Source: Mytilus californianus (taxonomy: Eukaryota; Mollusca; Bivalvia; Mytilida; Mytilidae). Taken from it: DNA of 64,000 bases. The stretch spans positions 66,887,495 to 66,951,494 of the forward strand of contig NW_026262690.1 of the NCBI RefSeq assembly GCF_021869535.1. Direction: 5' to 3'. How positions within the stretch are numbered: the stretch's first letter is position 1; every line of letters starts with the position of its first letter. The translations under genes were made by a program, and so were the position numbers. Shown piece by piece: positions 24,531 to 42,221 of the stretch. Under the pieces are notes generated by a model that was given only the letters and a program-made list of their open reading frames with translations, searched no databases and had not been told where the DNA came from.

Positions 24531-24654
24531 TGTATAAGTTTTATAACATTTGGTTGAGGCAAACTAAAGTTAGAGAACGGAAACCAATTTCGGGACGGAC
24601 GGACGGAAATGGTAACACTTTATGCCCCGACGCCTAGCAGCGGGGGCATAAAAA

Positions 24655-24895
24655 TAGTGAAGAGAATGCATGTGGAGCAGGATCTGCTTACCCTTCCAGA
24701 GCACCTGAGATCACCCCAAGTGTTTGGTGGGGTTCGTGTTGCTCAGTCTTTAGTTTTCTATGTTGTGTTTTGTGTACTATTGTTTGTCTGTTGGTCTTTT
24801 TCTTTTTTAGCCATGGCTCTACCAGTTTATTTTCGACTTATGAGTTTGAATGTTGCTTTGGTATCTTTCGCCTGTCTTTGAGGTATTTTTCACAT
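24655..24895 (+). repeat. Dispersed repeat next to the TIR element
   Basis: The segment contains GGAGCAGGATCTGCTTACCC, GGTGGGGTTCGTGTTG and GGTATCTTTCGCCTGTCTTTG. I know this wording from common mussel repeats, but there is no second copy in this window to prove it. An open frame of 90 codons crosses it, which I do not regard as a gene. Confidence 0.35.
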
Positions 24896-24899
24896 TTCC

Positions 24900-26990
24900 A
24901 CAAAAAAATTAAACAATTTTAAAGCGTTCGATATACATACGCCAGCATTATGATAACCTAGTATGCACATATTCTTTTTGACACTCAAAAAGATTTATAC
25001 ATCGGTACCACATAAATCCTTGTTATTCACAAGTATGTTGACCAGGGATTCGTTAATTAATTTTTTCTTCAGTAAAATATAGGCAAGCATTGCATTTTTA
25101 TTTCATATCATATTAAAATGTATTCGTCATGATATGCATGTCACTCAATCTCAAACCATTTCTTGTATACCTCTAATACAGTTGTTAAAACGTCTCTTTT
25201 AAAAAAAACAAGCAAATCTATAATTTCGTTGTTTATTGTAATACACTGCATGTATCTTGATTCTGTGCTCAACATTTCTAAACTTTCACTTTATTAGAGA
25301 CAACTCATCTTTAAAATCACATCTTACTGACCTCCGAATTTTTTACATCATAAACAAGGTTGTCAGTTATGATGAATTAATGTATTTTTTTTTCTTTACA
25401 TTGTAATTTTCTTCAAGTTTATTGTTTGAGAAAACTTAGAATGCATGTCAATAGATCAGTGCTGTCTGTTTTTGCGTAGGATTTGTTATATTCACGAAGA
25501 CATTTAATTAATTTTGGTATTTTGTCTCTGACAAGTAAAATCACTATTTTAAAATATAATTATTAATCCGTGTTTGATTTCATAGATAATGACCTGTTAA
25601 TAAACCTTTCACTATTTGATATTTTACATTTAAAGTTATCTTCAATTTCATCTTTTTTTATTAATTTCCTTTCTCAAGATCCAAACAGCTAAGGAACATG
25701 GATTTTATTGCTTTTCTCCACCTTGCAGTCACAGTGAGGCCTTCAACACGGAGTGAAAAAAGCTTACGCATCAAGTCATGTTTTAAACGATCATTAGCAC
25801 CGACTTCAACGGAATTCCTGGCTAGACGGAGTGAAAAAAACTTACGCATCAAGGCATGTTTTAGACGATCCTTAGCACCGACTTTAACGGAATTCCTGGC
25901 TAGATGCCGATAACCCTACATCTTTGCGTTGGAGACTTGTGCAGATGCGGGGTAAAACAGCAGATAACAGACAACAACAGTAAAAGAACAAACAAAAAGC
26001 CATTATTACATGCGAGGCAATTTTACTAAGATCTATAGATTATCATAATTATTCAAGATCTAGTGAATACATTTTTATACCAAATATAATTGGGCAACAT
26101 GTATTATAAGTACCCTGCCACGTCCACTCTGTGTTTTTGTTATATGTATTTCTGATTGTATCTGATTTTTACATCGCGATGACCGTGAGGTCATATCGAT
26201 GTATTGCTATCGCCTAAATATCCATTATGCATATTAGTTTTGGGTTTTCAACCGATCTATAAAAATTATAGATCCGCGGTTACTTATCTAGTGCAAAATA
26301 ACATTACTTATCGCTTGTTTCAAATTCATTTTTTTCAATGGATACTCCTATAAATATTTTTATTAAAACACAAATCAATAATATGAAAATGTGTTGTCGT
26401 TAGTTATATATATATAAAAGTAAAAAATCATTGATGATATAAATGCACACGTACCGAAAAATTGTGTTAAAGCTTACGGAAGAATATCTCAAGAACGTTT
26501 TGCGACACTCCCGGCAAGGACCGATAACTCTGTTATTGTTTTGCGGGAAAATATGAATGGCTTCTCATATCCAATCTTTTAGAAAAATCGATTTTTTTAC
26601 AGAAGAGTGTCCACCATGCACTTGCACTGCACTATAATTAGAATAGTAGAATAGAATGATATATAAATAGATGAAAATTATATATACATGCAACCGTAAT
26701 ATTAATATAATGTATAACAACAAACCAGACGTGTATACTCTGACACTATTATCATATTAGTATAATAGTCCCAGGTATACTGATTTGTATCACTACAATA
26801 TAATAGTTATTACGGTGCGGTTGAATTTCCTGTCATTTATTCATCATCCATGCACGAACTTGTATCAGAAAAAAATATATCTCTGTAAATTAACCTCAGT
26901 TTGAGGTATAGAGATGTGATCTATTTCTGTGACATGTGCTTTTGACCATCCACAAGAACCTGCGGTCATCCGATGTTCAGTACTTCAGTA
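24900..26990. other. Gene-free stretch
   Basis: AT-rich sequence with no recognised gene. It contains the 78-bp in-frame tandem repeat at 25749-25904 and short palindromes near 26250-26280 (ATCTATAAAAATTATAGAT). Confidence 0.5.
25749..25904 (+). repeat. Two 78-bp tandem units, open in frame
   Basis: CGGAGTGAAAAAAGCTTACG at 25749 recurs at 25827. The 78-bp period keeps frame, so a 71-codon plus-strand frame (25698-25913) shows a 26-residue unit twice (RSEKSLRIKSCFKRSLAPTS and RSEKNLRIKACFRRSLAPTL). The minus strand is also open. No known domain is recognisable; it could be a decayed repeat rather than a peptide gene. Confidence 0.5.
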
Positions 26991-26994
26991 CTTT

Positions 26995-27230
26995 GACTAT
27001 AGTTTGTTCTTATGTTGTACTGTTACACCACTGTCCCAGGTTAGGGGAGGGTTGGGCGCCCGCTAACATGTTTAACCCCGCCACATTCTGTATGTGCCTG
27101 TCCCAAGTCAGGAGCCTGTAATTCAGTGCTTGTAGTTTGTTTCTGTGTATCATATTTGTTTTTCGTTTATTATTTTGAACATAAATTAGGCCGTTAGTTT
27201 TCTCGTTTGAATTGTTTGCCAAATGATTTA
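26995..27230 (-). repeat. Dispersed repeat family A, truncated copy
   Basis: Reversed copy with ACCACTGTCCCAGGTTAGGG, CCTGTCCCAAGTCAGGAGCC and GGCCGTTAGTTTTCTCGTTTG. The GATGTGGTATGATTGCC end is missing. Confidence 0.75.
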
Positions 27231-28639
27231 AAGCAAAACAAATATTTTAAATCTTATAAATCTGATGTTAAAGATTTTCCGTCAGAAGAATGCAAAGAGT
27301 TTAAAACCATTTTTGTTTATTGAATATTCTAATCAATGTCACCGTCAATTATTTTTAGCATAGTCATTATAAAACCTACCAAGTAATGATTTCTTATAAC
27401 CATATTTTAATATTTTTTAACAATGTAACATAAATGACGTCATAAATGGACCCCCGATTGGAAATAAGCCGTTACGGTAATGCTTTCATAGCCAATCTGG
27501 ATCGGTGCTTTGCTTTTGTGCCAAAATAGTACATTCCATTTGCGCCAATAATACAGGCAAATAGTATGAATAATAGATCTATATTGAAAAAAAAAGACTT
27601 AAAATAATTATGTTACAACATAGTTTTGATACCATAATATAACATATTCATCATAAATTACATTCATCAATAAACCAAAATGAAAACATTAAACGCTGAT
27701 TAGTTTTTTTTTAATGCTGAGATTCATGGTACTTTTTGCTTGTCTAAATCGTGGTTGGCTGTATCATTTCATGGTTTTGCTGTCCATATCTGTGGTGATT
27801 CTGGCTAGTTTGCACTTTGCAACTTTGTTTGAGTACATCTATTCCATTTGTCTGCGTTTTTCAATACGTTAGATATCCTTCATGTGAGGTCTTACAAATT
27901 CACAGACGCATTTCCTCCTATATTTGTCTCCGAATTAACCATATATCAATTTTGTCACATTGAACATGTGAAAACAATACATTCTTTACCTTTAAGTACC
28001 CAACGAGGGATGGGGATACTCTACAACATTTCTTATATATACGAGACTCGTATTCAAGATACAACTTCTATTTTATTAAAACGCGCTGTATATTTTACCT
28101 GTATATTGGCGCAAAAGCAGTATTTATTTTTGGCGCAAATGAAATTCAACCCTGTGGCGCAAATGAAATACCGCATTTTAAAAAATTAACGCAAATGCAA
28201 TGCGCTCATCCAGAATAGCTATCAACAATTGTTAAAATATTTTGTGATTTTAGTTTGTTTATAACATGTCTGATATTGTTGTATATTATTTTTGTAATGT
28301 TCCATGTTGATATTTGATCAACTAAATCTATCTATCAATCTAAGAAATTAAACAAATACTGTCATGATTTGCCCGACAACAAATGTCGTTTTAATTGGAT
28401 ATACAAATAGTGCTTGCATATTGTTTAATTCATCTGTGAATTTTGTACTGATTAATATCTGATTCCTTGATAAAAAAAAATCTGAATTATTATTGTCTGG
28501 TGGATTTTGCATCTCCACTCAGCAAGAGAGAAAAAAACCAGACAACTTCAAGATGATTTGACCATGGAAGTAAAAGTCAATATAATATTTCCATGGTCAT
28601 ACGTATTGCATTACAAAGATATATAGATTGTTATGAGTC

Positions 28640-28898
28640 TACTTATAGTGTGAAGAGACGACAAAACATTAGAAAGAATGTGTTGTCACCATTATTCCCA
28701 TTGAATAAGCCAACATATATTTAAACTTCCCGTGGTTTCGAACATACCAGTTTATTTTTATTGACCATTTATTGTAAGTAAACAATTTACCTGTGTATAT
28801 GTCCGTATCATTCGTTTACATGTAAGTTGTGTAAAACGTGGGTGATTCACATAATTACCGGTTTAAACACAGAGCATCCGTAGTTACATGTAAATAAA
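28640..28898 (+). promoter_or_regulatory. Calcyphosine upstream flank, conserved in later copies
   Basis: This stretch is shared, with divergence, with flanks at about 47430, 51270, 52880, 54360 and 59310. Shared parts are AGTGTGAAGAGA.., CCATTGAATAAGCC.., TTTCGAAC.., TTTATTTTTATTGA.. and CACAGAGCATCCGTAGTT just before the ATG. Because it is repeated together with exon 1, it probably contains the promoter and 5' UTR. No TATA box can be assigned with confidence. Confidence 0.5.
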
Positions 28899-35200
<6,302 letters not shown>

Positions 35201-35592
35201 CTGTTTGGGGATAATCTCAACAGTTATGGTCGTGATTAGATACTACTACTACTACTCCAAGATTGAGAGACGGCGATTACCTGTTGATGGGATTTGCAGA
35301 ACAACAGCTATATGCAGGGAATACTATTTTTAACTCATCGTCAAACAATATATATATATATATAAGAATAACTCATGTCTGTCCATATTTCAATTTATGT
35401 CTGGCTGATAATTTTATAATGCCATTAAGGATATTTATGATACTGATGCTTTATATAACTGTCAAAGGAATTTTGAATGAGGTAAAGGTAACAACGAGCT
35501 TTTGGAAACTGCAACAATTCAACTTTATATACCCCATATACAAATATGCAAAGTCTCATCTGGCTAAAATCTTTATGTATTTGAAATTACAT

Positions 35593-35759
35593 ATTAAAAA
35601 TGATTGACTAGTCACTAACTTGGTTCAATTTTACATAACCAATATCCAAACATGCCTTGATTTTCCCCGCTCACAACTTTTAAAAGCATTGAAAGCATGT
35701 CGATAGCATTTTCTATTTTGTAGTTCATTCCGTTTATGTGATTAATAAGACCGAATAAA
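35593..35759 (+). terminator. Candidate poly(A) signals for calcyphosine
   Basis: ATTAAA at 35593-35598 and AATAAA at 35754-35759 are candidate signals in the 3' UTR after the TAG at 35200. The second lies at the edge of a dispersed repeat (GATACCAGGATTAAA), so it may have come with that repeat. There is no direct evidence which is used. Confidence 0.35.
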
Positions 35760-36000
35760 CTGATCATAGATACCAGGATTAAACGATTTGTACGGCAATC
35801 GCACGTTTGGTCTACAAAAGACGCTCAAATAAGAAAAAAATAAAAAGGCCGAATCAAATACGAAGTTGAATAACATTGAGGACCCGAAATTCCGAAAGCT
35901 TCTGCCAAATTCATAAGGAAGGTCAGTGTCATTGATTTTGTTTGTCTGTCTCAGAACGTTTTTAATGCATTAATGGCATTAACGTATTTTAATGATACTT
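35749..36000 (+). repeat. Dispersed repeat family F
   Basis: Contains GAATAAACTGATCATAGATACCAGGATTAAA, then GTACGGCAATCGCACGTTTGG and AAAGACGCTCAAAT. Related pieces occur at 37220-37400, 45950-46020 (GATACCAGGATTAAAAT) and, reversed, 55030-55110 (TGAGCGTCACTGG). Confidence 0.6.
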
Positions 36001-36596
36001 GGTTTCCATCCCTGAAAATACTATCTTAAAATCACCATATATAAAGTTGAAATGTTTATTGGAAGGTCAAGGTCACAACTAGCAATTCATTGCAGGGTTT
36101 AATTTTATAAGCCCAACATAATTTTCTATTGACCTGGCTAGTTATAGCGAAATTTGTGTTTGTTTGTTTGTCAATGTTTTCTATATATACTAGCTGTTTC
36201 TGGTCATTTAATTTTTCACCAAGTATCCAGGTGTATTCAACTCCAAAGGTGACTTGGGAATAGACATATGGTCACCCTCGGTCTCCTTCGATTGGCAGTA
36301 AAACCCTTGACAAAGTAGAGCTACCGCTTTTGTAATGCGATATGTATAAATTCGCAGTCACGTCCGGTCAGAATGAATGCCTCGTGTTGAGAGAGTGCCA
36401 AGTACTCTGCGCGTTAAGAACCCTTGTAACAACTGTTTTAGGGGTCCGGAGGTGTCCTGTTACAACTTCAAGGCTAAATTTCCATCTCTATCGAAAAAAG
36501 TAAAATAACAAAAATACCGAAATCCAAGGAAAAGTCAAAACGGAAAGTTCCTTATCAAATGGCAAAATCAAAAGCTCAAACACATCAAACGAATGG

Positions 36597-36907
36597 ATGA
36601 TGATGATGGATGGCTGCTTAACGTCCAGCGGCAAACTAATATGCATATTCAGGACAAGAACATGTTAATGTGATATGAATATAAACCCTGCTTTTTACTA
36701 GACCGATACGCTGAACCGGAGTTTTAACGTACTAGTTCAAAAAAGAACTGTCCGCACCTTACCCGGAGACACATTATTCTGACTCCGAGCCGACCTAACC
36801 TGTCTTACTCTTACTCCATAATGCCGCGAGCTTAGCGGAGAAGCAGCAAATACCAATTTTAAAGTCTTTGGTTTGACCCGGTCGGGGTTCGAAACCACTC
36901 GAGGCGG
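36597..36907. mobile_element. SINE-like insertion with tRNA-type B box
   Basis: The 311-bp insertion is flanked by TCAAACGAATGG (36585-36596) and TCAAACAAATGG (36908-36919), a 12-bp duplication with one mismatch. It splits another repeat whose two halves (TCAAATGGCAAAATC.. and AACAACTGTCATATTCC..) then join. The left end has an ATG/GATG simple repeat and GCTTAACGTCCAGCGGCAAA. The right end has GGTTCGAAACC at 36886-36896, a perfect pol III B box, and a tRNA-like arm. The box orientation points out of the element, so the functional direction is unclear. Confidence 0.6.
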
Positions 36908-37951
36908 TCAAACAAATGGAAAACAACTGTCATATTCCTTACTTGGTACAGACATTTCCTTATGTAAAATATGGTGGATTGAATCTGGTTTTATAGCTAG
37001 AATTTACCCCGTTTATCAGTGGCAGTTCAAACCCGCCTTTCATCCCGGTCGATCTATAACATGATCTACCTATTGTCTACCCAGGGGTAGACAAACCATA
37101 GTGGTTTGAATATTTTAACATTTTATAAACATAAAATTTACAGAAAATGAACAAATCAATATTTCATTTATGTGCTGACTATTAGGCTGAAGATACAATC
37201 GGAGACGAAATGTCTACTAGCAGTGTCATCGACGCAGTAATAGTGAAAACTAGTCAAAGTAACAGGCTTATACTTTGGTACGCCACACTCGCGTTTCTTC
37301 TATATAAGACTCATCAGTTGCGCTCAAATGAAAACAGTTGGAAAGCCAAATCAAATAAAAGTTGAAGATCATTAATCACTGAAAATTACGGAAAGTTTTC
37401 AGTTTTTATAGTCCCATCTTTTCCAGCTATGAAGTTTACTTGTCTCAGTTAATAGGATGTACCGGAACGTGTTTTTAAAGGGGTTTACAATTTCTAGTAC
37501 ATGTGTGCATCGAACTCGAAAACAACAACAGATTTAGGGAAAAAGTATGAACAAAAATACCGAACTCTAAGGTAAATTCAAAAAGTTGGTTGAACCTGGT
37601 TTTATAGCAAGCAAAACCCCCTACTTGTATGACAGTTCCGGTATATTGACAACTTTTGGCGAGCAACCCAAACAAGGGGTTTAACGTCACTAATTTTGTT
37701 ATAACTTGTGTTCAATCTCTTTTGGTTCTTTTACAAATACAATATGTTTTAACTAAACTAACCCAAACAGACATAATTGATCCAGCAGCCAAAACTGTGT
37801 AAAAATACAACACAACTGACTTAAAATTAAAAAAAAACATACAAATAAATCTGACAAAGACGCCAACATTTTTTTGTAGTTGATGGTACATACAGTATAG
37901 TAAAACATAAGGACATATACACTCTCCTGATAAAGTACAAATAATGTAATA

Positions 37952-38975
37952 TATAGAAATGTTTTACAGTACCACGCAAGTACTTATATATTTTTTTTGT
38001 CGCGCGAAGAGATTTTTTAAGGAACTTGCAATTAAATTTGGTTGCAAAATCTCTTAATCAGAATTTGTAACCATTCTCCCTCATCAAAATGTCTTCCAAG
38101 TTAGAATTTAAAAAAATAACTGTAACTCCCATTCCCTTCCAGAATTTAATGGTCGTTCCCTTATCATAAGAAAATATTAAAATCGGTGGAAACATAAAAA
38201 TTCTAAGATAGCAACAAATTAAGTAGGTTTTCAAGGTTCACCAATGAAGTTGATAACATTCAGAGATACGTTCACTGTCATCAATTTCACATGTCCAATT
38301 ATCGGCAATTTGACATCATAGCTTGTTTTGTCATGTTTAGGGCCTTGACCCATGCGACTGTATATAACATTGGAGTTGTATAACGGGTGAAATTATAGAA
38401 ATGTTTTACAGTACCACGCAAGTACTTATATATTTTTTTGTCGCGCGAAGAGATTTTTTAAGGAACTTGCAATTAAATTTGGGTGCAAAATCTCTTAATC
38501 AGAATTTGTAACCATTCTCCCTCATCAAAATGTCTTCCAAGTTAGAATTTAAAAAAATAACTGTAACTCCCATTCCCTTCCAGAATTTAATGGTCGTTCC
38601 CTTATCATAAGAAAATATTAAAATCGGTGGAAACATAAAAATTCTAAGATAGCAACAAATTAAGTAGGTTTTCAAGGTTCACCAATGAAGTTGATAACAT
38701 TCAGAGATACGTTCACTGTCATCAATTTCACATGTCCAATTATCGGCAATTTGACATCATAGCTTGTTTTGTCATGTTTAGGGCCTTGACCCATGCGACT
38801 GTATATAACATTGGAGTTGTATAACGGGTGAAATTATAGAAATGTTTTACAGTACCACGCAAGTACTTATATATTTTTTTGTCGCGCGAAGAGATTTTTT
38901 AAGGAACTTGCAATTAAATTTGGTTGCAAAATCTCTTAATCAGAATTTGTAACCATTCTCCCTCATCAAAATTAT
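37952..38975. repeat. Near-identical tandem repeat, 2.3 units of ~441 bp
   Basis: TATAGAAATGTTTTACAGT starts units at 37952, 38394 and 38835 (spacing 442 and 441). The first two units are almost the same base for base; I saw only a T-run length change and a GGTTGC/GGGTGC change. The third stops after CCCTCATCAAAA. There is no reading frame of interest. A very recent duplication or an assembly artefact would both fit. Confidence 0.9.
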
Positions 38976-39149
38976 ATAATTTTTTTAAATTCTAACGTGG
39001 TGTATCAATAGCTCAAACAGCTTTTACTGTCATGTTTTTTCTGCATATATCAAATGAAAATTATATACTTCACTGCATGATTTTAGAATACCACAAAAAA
39101 TTAATCCTTTATTATTTATTAAACTAAGGTTATTTTCGCACACAGACAT

Positions 39150-39250
39150 TTTTCTCGCTGTGTTAAAGACCCATTGGTGGCTTTTGGCTGTTTTCTGCTT
39201 TTTGGTAGGGTTGTTGTCTCTTTGACACATTTCCCATTTCCATTCTCAAT
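39150..39250 (+). repeat. Dispersed repeat family G
   Basis: Contains GACCCATTGGTGGCTTTTGG and GTTGTCTCTTTGACACATTTC. The same order (GTTGGTGGCCTTAGGATTTT, then GTTGTCTCTTTGGCACATTC) is at 55800-55890. Confidence 0.6.
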
Positions 39251-39860
39251 TTTATTAATATGCTGAAAATGTCGGTGGTACAAACTTGTTATTTGAACGT
39301 TTTTAAATCTTGCACTGTAGCTGTTGAGATAACTTATATTTTGAATTGAATTTTTCAATAACCTAAAAGAAAAATTTTACAACTGAAATATTGAAATTCG
39401 AGTTTTATTATATTTGCAAGATCCCAACAGTCAAACGAAGTTTCTTACATATTGTAAAAGTTTCAAAATAAAATTTTTCTCTACAAAGTTAATGTCTTGA
39501 CTAATGTAACTTGGAAATATCTTTCCTTTATCAAATACATCATAATAAAGCTTGTTTAAGCTTGTTTTTCTCATTGTTGAAGGCCGTACAGTGTTCTATA
39601 TTTGCTAAAATCCACTTCATTTGAACTCGGGTGGATATTTGTCACATTGACAATCATACCAAATCTCCTTTTCCTTATATTAAGTCTAAACTTCATACGC
39701 AAAATCGTGTATGATATTTCTCTAAATTTGTACATACTTTGCTATTCTGTTTTTTTCTTCTAAATTTGAGACGTATTTATTTCAATCTGAGTTATATATG
39801 ATTGATTGATTGTAGGTTGCTTAACGTCCAGTGGCAAATATTTCATGCATGTTCAGGACG

Positions 39861-40216
39861 ATAGTTATTATATAAATAACACATAGCTGAGAGGGGGATA
39901 GAGCAGATTGTTACCCCGAGAAAACATTGTCAACTGAGGCGAAGCCAAGGTAACAATCTGCTCTTATCACCCTCTCAGATATGTGTTATTTAATTTATTA
40001 TACTGAATGTTCTGTTATTACTGTCTATTATATGTCAAATTCAAAGTAATAAATTATGACGTCTTGTACATAGCAAGCATCCGTATTTATTAAAGCGCAC
40101 ACCTGAGCAAGCGTCTCCGTGAAGGGTAATAGAGTATTTGCCATGGGATAGAGTAAATAGCCTCCCTCGTATTAACCAATCAAAATCTGTCTTTTTGACA
40201 TGAAGTATAATAAAAT
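39861..40216. mobile_element. Palindromic MITE
   Basis: ATAACACATAGCTGAGAGGG..AGCAGATTGTTACC (39877-39915) pairs with GGTAACAATCTGCT..CCCTCTCAGATATGTGTTAT (39949-39990), making a strong hairpin with a ~35-base loop. A further inverted end (TATAATAAAATAGTTATC near 40210) may mark the true right border. No coding. Confidence 0.6.
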
Positions 40217-40473
40217 AGTTATCTATGAAACCAGGTATACATATACATATAACTTTGTATTTAACAATAACTTTGTATCAAATAATAAATTAAAACGACG
40301 TCTTTCAATAACTTAGTTTCAAGTCATTTGTTTTAAAAACTGAAGTACTTTTGAGGGCGCCGTCGACTAGACCGCGGTGCTCTATAGTAATCACTCTGTT
40401 TTGTCTGTCTGTCCGTTAGCACTTCTATGTCGTAGGATAAATCACGATTGCTTTAATAGATTTTCATTATTCC

Positions 40474-40549
40474 TATTAACTACATACTCGTGCCAAATAT
40501 AAACAATGCAAAAATAATCTTAGTTTGCCGACAGCCCGTCATGCTCGAT
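40474..40549 (-). repeat. DIRS-type split repeat, outer B copy
   Basis: 76 bp starting TATTAACTACATACTCGTGC, matching 41065-41140 with two base differences. Confidence 0.9.
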
Positions 40550-40893
40550 GGGCGCCAGATTGTATTATAAATATTCACTAATATTATTATTATCATTATT
40601 ACAATGCATATATAATTCAACATCATACAATTCCTATGTATATATTATCTTAAATACACCCAAGCCAACTTTGACTAAATGCACCCCTTCATAGACGGTT
40701 AGGGCCGGCCAGGAACAACTAGAGATACAAAACGATATAATCGATCAAAAAGCTCTAAAAACCTGTGTCAGTGGATGCCAAGTGCTCAATCCCGTCTCCA
40801 GGGTCAGGTGCTCTGACCTACACCTTAAACATGTGTGTATTAGCAAATCAAAATGCAATCATAAAAAATATCAACGTATATACATCAAAAATG

Positions 40894-41062
40894 TAAGTTG
40901 AGTGTTCACTCGTTGCACGACAGATAGAAAGTGACCCTATGCTTTATTACCAGAAAGTACACCCATCGGTCACTATAAGTGACCCTATTATATATTCATA
41001 CGACCCGTACCCGTCAATACAATATTTTCCCGCTATATTTAAACGAAACGCGGGAAAATACA
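40894..41062 (-). repeat. DIRS-type split repeat, inner A copy
   Basis: 169 bp starting TAAGTTGAGTGTTCACTCG and ending CGCGGGAAAATACA. Matches 44964-45132 and lies directly beside the inner B copy. Confidence 0.9.
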
Positions 41063-41064
41063 AG

Positions 41065-41140
41065 TATTAACTACATACTCGTGCCAAATATAAACAACGC
41101 AAACATAATCTTAGTTTGCCGACAGCCCGTCATGCTCGAT
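41065..41140 (-). repeat. DIRS-type split repeat, inner B copy
   Basis: 76 bp ending GTCATGCTCGAT. Abuts the inner A repeat, as expected for the B-A junction. Confidence 0.9.
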
Positions 41141-41179
41141 AGAAAACACAAAGAATGGGGGATCAGGAAAAAGGAAACG

Positions 41180-42160
41180 TTACAGTCCAAGTGTTTGTGA
41201 CACTTTTAGCCTCTTTTCAATAGAGTCCACAATATAACTATCTTTACTGTTCTCTGTTTTCCATCTCCCGTGTCTTTTCAATCATCTACTATCGTTAGCA
41301 ATATGATTTGCGGCTACGGTTGCCCCACCAGAACGAAGTGAATGTAAACCTAAATTTAAATTCCCAGAGACTAATTTAAGTCTAGAAATAATGTTCTCTC
41401 TAGCTGACGTGTAACTAAGCTTTTTATTTTTGTAAGTTAATTTACAAGTATTCCCTGATCTAAAAACAGGCCCGAACAAAAACATTTCTGACCCTTCAAC
41501 AAAACCTGCTAACCGAACATATTTCAAATACATATTAAAGGGACAAGCAACTGAAAAAACCTTTGGAAATCAACACCTCATTTCCTTGCCTATACTGGTC
41601 AGTCTTGCTTTTGTTAAGATATAAAACTAGAAAATCCTCTTCAACTTTCACATCGCTAAAATGTAAAGAGCTTAATTCATCATATCTAAGAAACCCTGCG
41701 AAACCTAATAAAGTCATAGTCAAATCCCTTACAATCAACAAGTCTTCTGAATCTGAATATTTTTCACAAAGTTGTTACAACATATCAGTAGTAACCGGTT
41801 CTTTTTTAGTAACAGTTTTGTAAGCAGTACTTTTGCAGCTTACTGTATGGACGAAACAAATGAGTTTTCTGTAGGATCGGCTAAACCATTGATCTCGTGT
41901 GCCCATTTAATACCGCACTTAGCATTGTCAATTGGGTGAAAAATTGAACCTTGATCAAGCAAATGAGTAAAATAAAGTGCAATATGAATAGGTTGGGCTG
42001 GCAATGCAGCAAAACCGAGCTTAGTTATATACTGTTCCCAACGCCTAAATGCGTAAAAATAAGATTTTGTAGTATTGTCACTTCTGCTTCCTAGCAGTAA
42101 CTTGCACATCTTAGGATAAAGCTGATATAAAGGACTGTCTGTTGTAATTCCACTCTCCAA
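41180..42160 (-). pseudogene. Tyrosine recombinase of the DIRS-type element (broken)
   Basis: The N-terminal SAM-like, DNA-binding part is at 42160-41840 (LLLGSRSDNTTKSYFYAFRR). The catalytic part has the first Arg in GFLRYDELSSL (41700-41670), the H-x-x-R box in LGLHSLRSGGAT (41340-41310), the second box HGRW, and a Tyr in SKDSYIVDS near 41215, ending in TAA at 41182-41180. There are breaks between 41840 and 41742, at about 41535, and a TGA at 41284-41282. All four catalytic residue types are still readable, so inactivation looks fairly recent. Confidence 0.85.
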
Positions 42161-42221
42161 AACGGCTGCCTCTACGTGCTCATTAATCTTTAAACCTATT
42201 GTAAATATAAAAATAACAAAA

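Larger units (their letters stand above)
20821..24649. mobile_element. TIR element (ATGCCCCCGCT ends) split by a retroelement
   Basis: The left end reads ATGCCCCCGCT and the right end is AGCGGGGGCAT. Next to the left end are two and a half ~135-bp units (TAAGCATTGTGTATAAG, then CATTTGGTT(G/A)AGGCAAA). The third unit is broken at 21231 and resumes at 24531, followed by GGACGGACGGACGG and the right end. Without the inserted 3299 bp and one TSD copy the element is about 523 bp and has no coding capacity. Confidence 0.75.
35201..40473. other. Gene-free stretch between calcyphosine and the DIRS element
   Basis: I see no protein-coding gene. The content is repeats: family F (35749), the SINE-like insertion (36597), a 441-bp tandem repeat (37952), a family G fragment (39150), a family A fragment (39570-39685) and a palindromic MITE (39861). 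Confidence 0.6.

Noticed and set aside
27010-27222. Minus-strand frame over a family A repeat (and a similar one at 33496-33726) with related peptide text
   Set aside because: I tested whether a conserved peptide is encoded. The copy at 19905 shifts frame and has stops at the same place, so the similarity follows from shared repeat DNA.
36820-36907. Possible tRNA gene (GGTTCGAAACC B box with acceptor-like ends)
   Set aside because: The anticodon arm and A box are poor, and it lies inside a repeat insertion with target duplication, so a SINE-type relic is more likely than a functional tRNA.
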